Positions 61,283 to 64,000 of a stretch of DNA of 64,000 bases are shown piece by piece (the first letter of the stretch is position 1; the number at the start of each line of letters is the position of its first letter). The translations under genes and the position numbers were made by a program. Below the pieces are notes generated by a model. The model saw only the letters and a program-made list of their open reading frames with translations. It was not told the DNA's origin and searched no databases. Where the stretch lies: the NCBI RefSeq assembly GCF_010548305.1, contig NZ_JAAGLV010000012.1, forward strand, positions 186,001 to 250,000. Reading direction: 5' to 3'. Source of the DNA: Streptomyces sp. SID13031. Lineage in GTDB: Bacteria > Actinomycetota > Actinomycetes > Propionibacteriales > Kribbellaceae.

Positions 61283-62062
61283 ATGGGTGAGTTCGTCAAC
61301 CTGACCGTCGCCGACGGGGTCGGCACGATCCGGCTGGACCGGCCGAAGATGAATGCGCTCAACGTCCAGGTCCAGGACGAGATCCACGCCGCCGCCATCG
61401 AGGCCACCGCGAACGACGAAGTCCGCGCAGTCGTGATCTACGGCGGCGAGCGGGTCTTCGCGGCCGGCGCCGACATCAAGGAGATGGCGGATATGTCGTA
61501 CGCCGACATGGTCCGCCGCTCCGGTCCGCTACAGGCGGCGCTGACCGCGGTCGCCGCGATCCCGAAGCCGACCGTCGCCGCGATCACCGGCTACGCGCTC
61601 GGCGGTGGCTGTGAGCTCGCGCTCTGCGCCGACTACCGGATCGCTGCCGACGACGCCAAGCTCGGCCAGCCTGAGATCCTGCTCGGCGTCATCCCCGGTG
61701 CCGGCGGCACGCAGCGGCTGTCCCGCCTGGTCGGCCCGTCCAAGGCCAAGGACCTGATCTACACCGGCCGCTTCGTCGACGCGGCCGAGTGCCTGCAGAT
61801 CGGGCTCGTCGACAAGGTCGTACCGGCTGCTGAGGTCTACCCGGCGGCCGTCGCCTGGGCCGGGCAGTTCTCCCGCGGCGCTTCGCTGGCTTTGCGAGCG
61901 GCCAAGGAGGCGATCGACAACGGGCTCGGCGTCGAACTGCACACCGGGCTGGAGATCGAGCGGCAGCAGTTCGCCGCGCTCTTCGCCACCGAGGACCGCA
62001 CGATCGGGATGAAGTCTTTTGTCGAGAACGGCCCCGGCAAGGCCGAGTTCAAGGGAATCTGA
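61283..62062 (+). CDS. Enoyl-CoA hydratase/isomerase (crotonase family)
   Basis: The 259-residue enzyme has the crotonase oxyanion-hole segments (VFAAGADIKEM and GYALGGGCELAL), the catalytic glutamates in QPEILLGVIPGAGG, and KAKDLIYTGRFVDA. It hydrates trans-2-enoyl-CoA in fatty acid breakdown. ATG at 61283 follows GAGGAGCTGGAG; the longer frame upstream is a shadow of the oxidoreductase gene. A methyltransferase starts directly after its stop. Confidence 0.94.
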   Translation: MGEFVNLTVADGVGTIRLDRPKMNALNVQVQDEIHAAAIEATANDEVRAVVIYGGERVFAAGADIKEMADMSYADMVRRSGPLQAALTAVAAIPKPTVAAITGYALGGGCELALCADYRIAADDAKLGQPEILLGVIPGAGGTQRLSRLVGPSKAKDLIYTGRFVDAAECLQIGLVDKVVPAAEVYPAAVAWAGQFSRGASLALRAAKEAIDNGLGVELHTGLEIERQQFAALFATEDRTIGMKSFVENGPGKAEFKGI

Positions 62063-63025
62063 ATGACCACCTCTCCTCCCAAGCCAACAACCGCCAAGCC
62101 CGCCGCCACCGCCGAAGAGGTCGAGGCCGCGTGGAACGACAACAAGCTCGCCCAGGTGCTCTACCACGACTGGGAAGCGTCGACCTATGACGAGAAGTGG
62201 TCGATCTCGTACGACGAGCGCTGCGTCGAGTACGCCCGGGACCGGTTCATCGACGTGGCCGGCTCCGCGGGCTGGCCGTACGGCAAATCGCTCGAGATCG
62301 GCGCTGGTACCGGCTTCTTCACGCTGAACCTGAAGCTCGCCGGAGTACTCGCCGAGGCGCACGTCACCGACTTGTCGCCCGGCATGGTCGAGGCGGCCAA
62401 GCGCAACGCGGACACGCTCGGCTTCGCGATCGAGGGCAAGGTCGCCGACGCGGAGAAGCTGCCGTACGACGACGACACCTTCGACCTGGTGATCGGGCAC
62501 GCGGTGATCCACCACATCCCGGACGTCGAGCTGGCGTTCCGCGAGATGCTGCGGGTACTCAAGCCGGGCGGCCGCTTCGTCATCTGCGGCGAACCGACCC
62601 GGTACGGCGACTTCATGGCGCGGCGGCTGTCGCGGCTGACCTGGTGGGCGACCACCAATGTGACCAAGCTGCCCGCGCTGTCGCACTGGCGTCGCCCGCA
62701 GTCGGAGCTCGACGAGTCGTCGCGGGCCGCGGCACTGGAGGCCGTGGTCGACCTGCACACCTTCGACCCGGACACGCTCGCGCGGATGGCCTCGCGCGCC
62801 GGGGCCGTCGACGTACGGACTGTCACCGAAGAGTTGCTGGCTGCTTGGGTCGGGTGGCCGATCCGGACCTTCGAGGCCGCGGTACCGGAGGAGAAGCTCG
62901 GGTTCGGGTGGCGGATGTTCGCCTACAAGTCCTGGCTGCAACTGTCGAAGGTCGACAAGGTTCTGTCTCAGGTAGTACCCGATGAGCTCTACTACAACGT
63001 GTCGATCACCGGGGTCGCGCAGTAG
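62063..63025 (+). CDS. Class I SAM-dependent methyltransferase
   Basis: The 320-residue protein has the SAM-binding motif I LEIGAGTGFFTLNL, the acidic residue of motif II, VIGHAVIHHIPDVELAFREM and VLKPGGRFVICGEPT of a Methyltransf_11-type enzyme, and about 120 further C-terminal residues. The ATG follows the hydratase stop with no gap. The methyl acceptor is unknown; lipid or quinone methylation is possible given the C-terminal hydrophobic-aromatic region. Confidence 0.92.
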   Translation: MTTSPPKPTTAKPAATAEEVEAAWNDNKLAQVLYHDWEASTYDEKWSISYDERCVEYARDRFIDVAGSAGWPYGKSLEIGAGTGFFTLNLKLAGVLAEAHVTDLSPGMVEAAKRNADTLGFAIEGKVADAEKLPYDDDTFDLVIGHAVIHHIPDVELAFREMLRVLKPGGRFVICGEPTRYGDFMARRLSRLTWWATTNVTKLPALSHWRRPQSELDESSRAAALEAVVDLHTFDPDTLARMASRAGAVDVRTVTEELLAAWVGWPIRTFEAAVPEEKLGFGWRMFAYKSWLQLSKVDKVLSQVVPDELYYNVSITGVAQ

Positions 63026-63045
63026 CTCGTGTACATACTGGACAG

Positions 63046-63975
63046 ATGCGGTTGCTGACGGCGGCGAATCTGCGCTGGGTGGTGCGCCACCGGGCGTGGA
63101 CGCCGTACTACCTGAAACGCTACTGGCGCTTCGCCTGGTTCAAGCTGCGGCACCCGCAGGTGGTGACCGAGGGATTCGTCTTCCTCGGCAAGAAGCTGGA
63201 GATCGTCGCGCGGCCCGGGCACGGCCGGCTGATCCTGGGCAAGTGGGTGCACCTCGGCGACGAGACCCGGCTGCGCGCGCACGAGGGCACACTGCGGATC
63301 GGCGACAAGGTCGTCTTCGCGCGCGACGTCACGGTGAACTGCTACCTCGACATCGAGATCGGCGCGTCGACCCTCATCGCGGACACCACCTACATCTGCG
63401 ACTTCGACCACAAGACCGAAGACCTGGACCTCCCGATCAAGGACCAGGGCCTGGTTAAATCCCCGGTCCGGATCGGTCCCGACTGCTGGCTTGCCACCAA
63501 GGTCACCATCACCCGGGGCACCGACATCGGCCGCGGCGTGGTGATCGGCGCCAACAGCGTTGCCCGAGGCAACATCCCGGCGTACTCCGTAGCAGTAGGC
63601 ATCCCAGCGGTAGTAGTCCGAAACCGCCAAACCCGCTACGAAGCCAACGCCCCCCACCGCGCCTACCTGGCCAATCTGGCCCGAACCAACGAAGAAACCA
63701 CCACCCGCCTGAAAACCGGCAAACCCCCCACCCCAGCAGCGCCCCCACCACCTGCAGAAGCAGCCCCTCCCGACACTTCCGCAGCGCAAACCAACCCGAC
63801 CCCCGCCGTCCGACAACCGGTGCCCGCGCCTTCTTTTACAGGTGAAGGTGACTCGCGGGGTAACAGCCCGGGTACGACTGGTGATAAAGCAGATGTAACC
63901 GGGGGGTTCTCAAGTTACTCACCAGTCGGGCACTATGTCCCGGAAGTCGTCGAAGGGGAGTCGCAGCGTGGCTGA
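63046..63975 (+). CDS. Hexapeptide-repeat (left-handed beta-helix) acyltransferase with disordered tail
   Basis: The first 215 residues form a left-handed beta-helix acyltransferase: hexapeptide turns (LRIGDKVVFARDVTVNCYL, IGPDCWLATKVTITRGTDIG, VIGANSVARGNIPAYSVAVG) and a histidine in CDFDHKTED that may be catalytic. The last 95 residues are Pro/Ala/Thr-rich and look unstructured, ending with VGHYVPEVVEGESQRG. Such enzymes O-acetylate sugars or lipids with acetyl-CoA. The gene overlaps the start of the next one (63968). Confidence 0.87.
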   Translation: MRLLTAANLRWVVRHRAWTPYYLKRYWRFAWFKLRHPQVVTEGFVFLGKKLEIVARPGHGRLILGKWVHLGDETRLRAHEGTLRIGDKVVFARDVTVNCYLDIEIGASTLIADTTYICDFDHKTEDLDLPIKDQGLVKSPVRIGPDCWLATKVTITRGTDIGRGVVIGANSVARGNIPAYSVAVGIPAVVVRNRQTRYEANAPHRAYLANLARTNEETTTRLKTGKPPTPAAPPPPAEAAPPDTSAAQTNPTPAVRQPVPAPSFTGEGDSRGNSPGTTGDKADVTGGFSSYSPVGHYVPEVVEGESQRG

Positions 63976-64000
63976 GCAGGCGGACAGTGGGTCCATCCTG
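63968..64000 (+). CDS. 3'-truncated CDS at the window edge
   Basis: A GTG at 63968 preceded by GGGGAG opens a frame (MAEQADSGSIL) that runs off the window. It overlaps the acyltransferase stop by 8 bases. Nothing more can be said about the product. Confidence 0.55.
   Translation, partial: MAEQADSGSIL

Overview
The window is about 64 kb of high-GC actinobacterial chromosome with many GTG starts, ATGA/GTGA gene overlaps and strong third-position GC. The gene content (GlgE-type alpha-glucan pathway, SARP regulator, ECF/DGPF module, an ArfABC-like envelope locus, an HTH-citrate synthase, and an ABC sugar importer without its own ATPase) points to a soil actinomycete of the Nocardioidaceae/Kribbellaceae type. 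A Kribbella-like assignment is inference from the flavour of the genes, not a measured match. No rRNA, tRNA, CRISPR array, transposase or phage gene was seen.

Layout. 1-4009: the 3' part of an acyl-CoA mutase large subunit, a TrkA-N/ion-channel-like gene split by a frameshift, and a YbbN-like thioredoxin-TPR protein. 4016-14284: a catabolic island for pectin-derived uronic acids. It has a secreted beta-helix glycosidase, an IclR regulator and a uronate dehydrogenase on one strand. Divergently, it has an ABC importer, a glucarate dehydratase, an unknown protein, an Eda-type aldolase and a tartronate-semialdehyde-reductase-like enzyme. Together they describe uptake and oxidative breakdown of galacturonate/glucuronate to pyruvate and glycerate. 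14281-23478: MarR, GNAT, a secreted beta-propeller, two divergent citrate-synthase genes, a Baeyer-Villiger-type monooxygenase, a DGPF protein with its ECF42-like sigma factor, and a GNAT-Nudix fusion.

23728-49596 holds the alpha-glucan/trehalose/maltose-1-phosphate pathway in an interrupted arrangement. On the minus strand the order is glgE, treS, mak, glgB, with glgP divergent from glgE. The block is split twice: by a VapBC-like CopG-PIN pair plus a SARP regulator between mak and glgB, and by about 12 kb between treS and glgE. The larger insert carries an ArfABC-like OmpA/small membrane protein/sunset-domain operon, a GH18 chitinase, a 1470-residue subtilase with kelch repeats flanked by two paralogous winged-helix regulators, and threonine synthase. 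glgX lies further on at 56.6-58.7 kb.

49801-64000 is a patchwork of small regulatory units: a lower-GC pair of hypothetical genes, a SRPBCC-ArsR pair, a YdcZ-type transporter, a MerR-transglutaminase operon with a MerR palindrome, a PadR regulator under a 36-bp near-perfect palindrome, an SGNH hydrolase, glgX, two coupled Gfo/Idh/MocA oxidoreductases, and an enoyl-CoA hydratase, methyltransferase, hexapeptide acyltransferase series running off the right edge. Several intergenic hairpins, including a TTGTGCAC-flanked element seen twice, are not explained by the genes.
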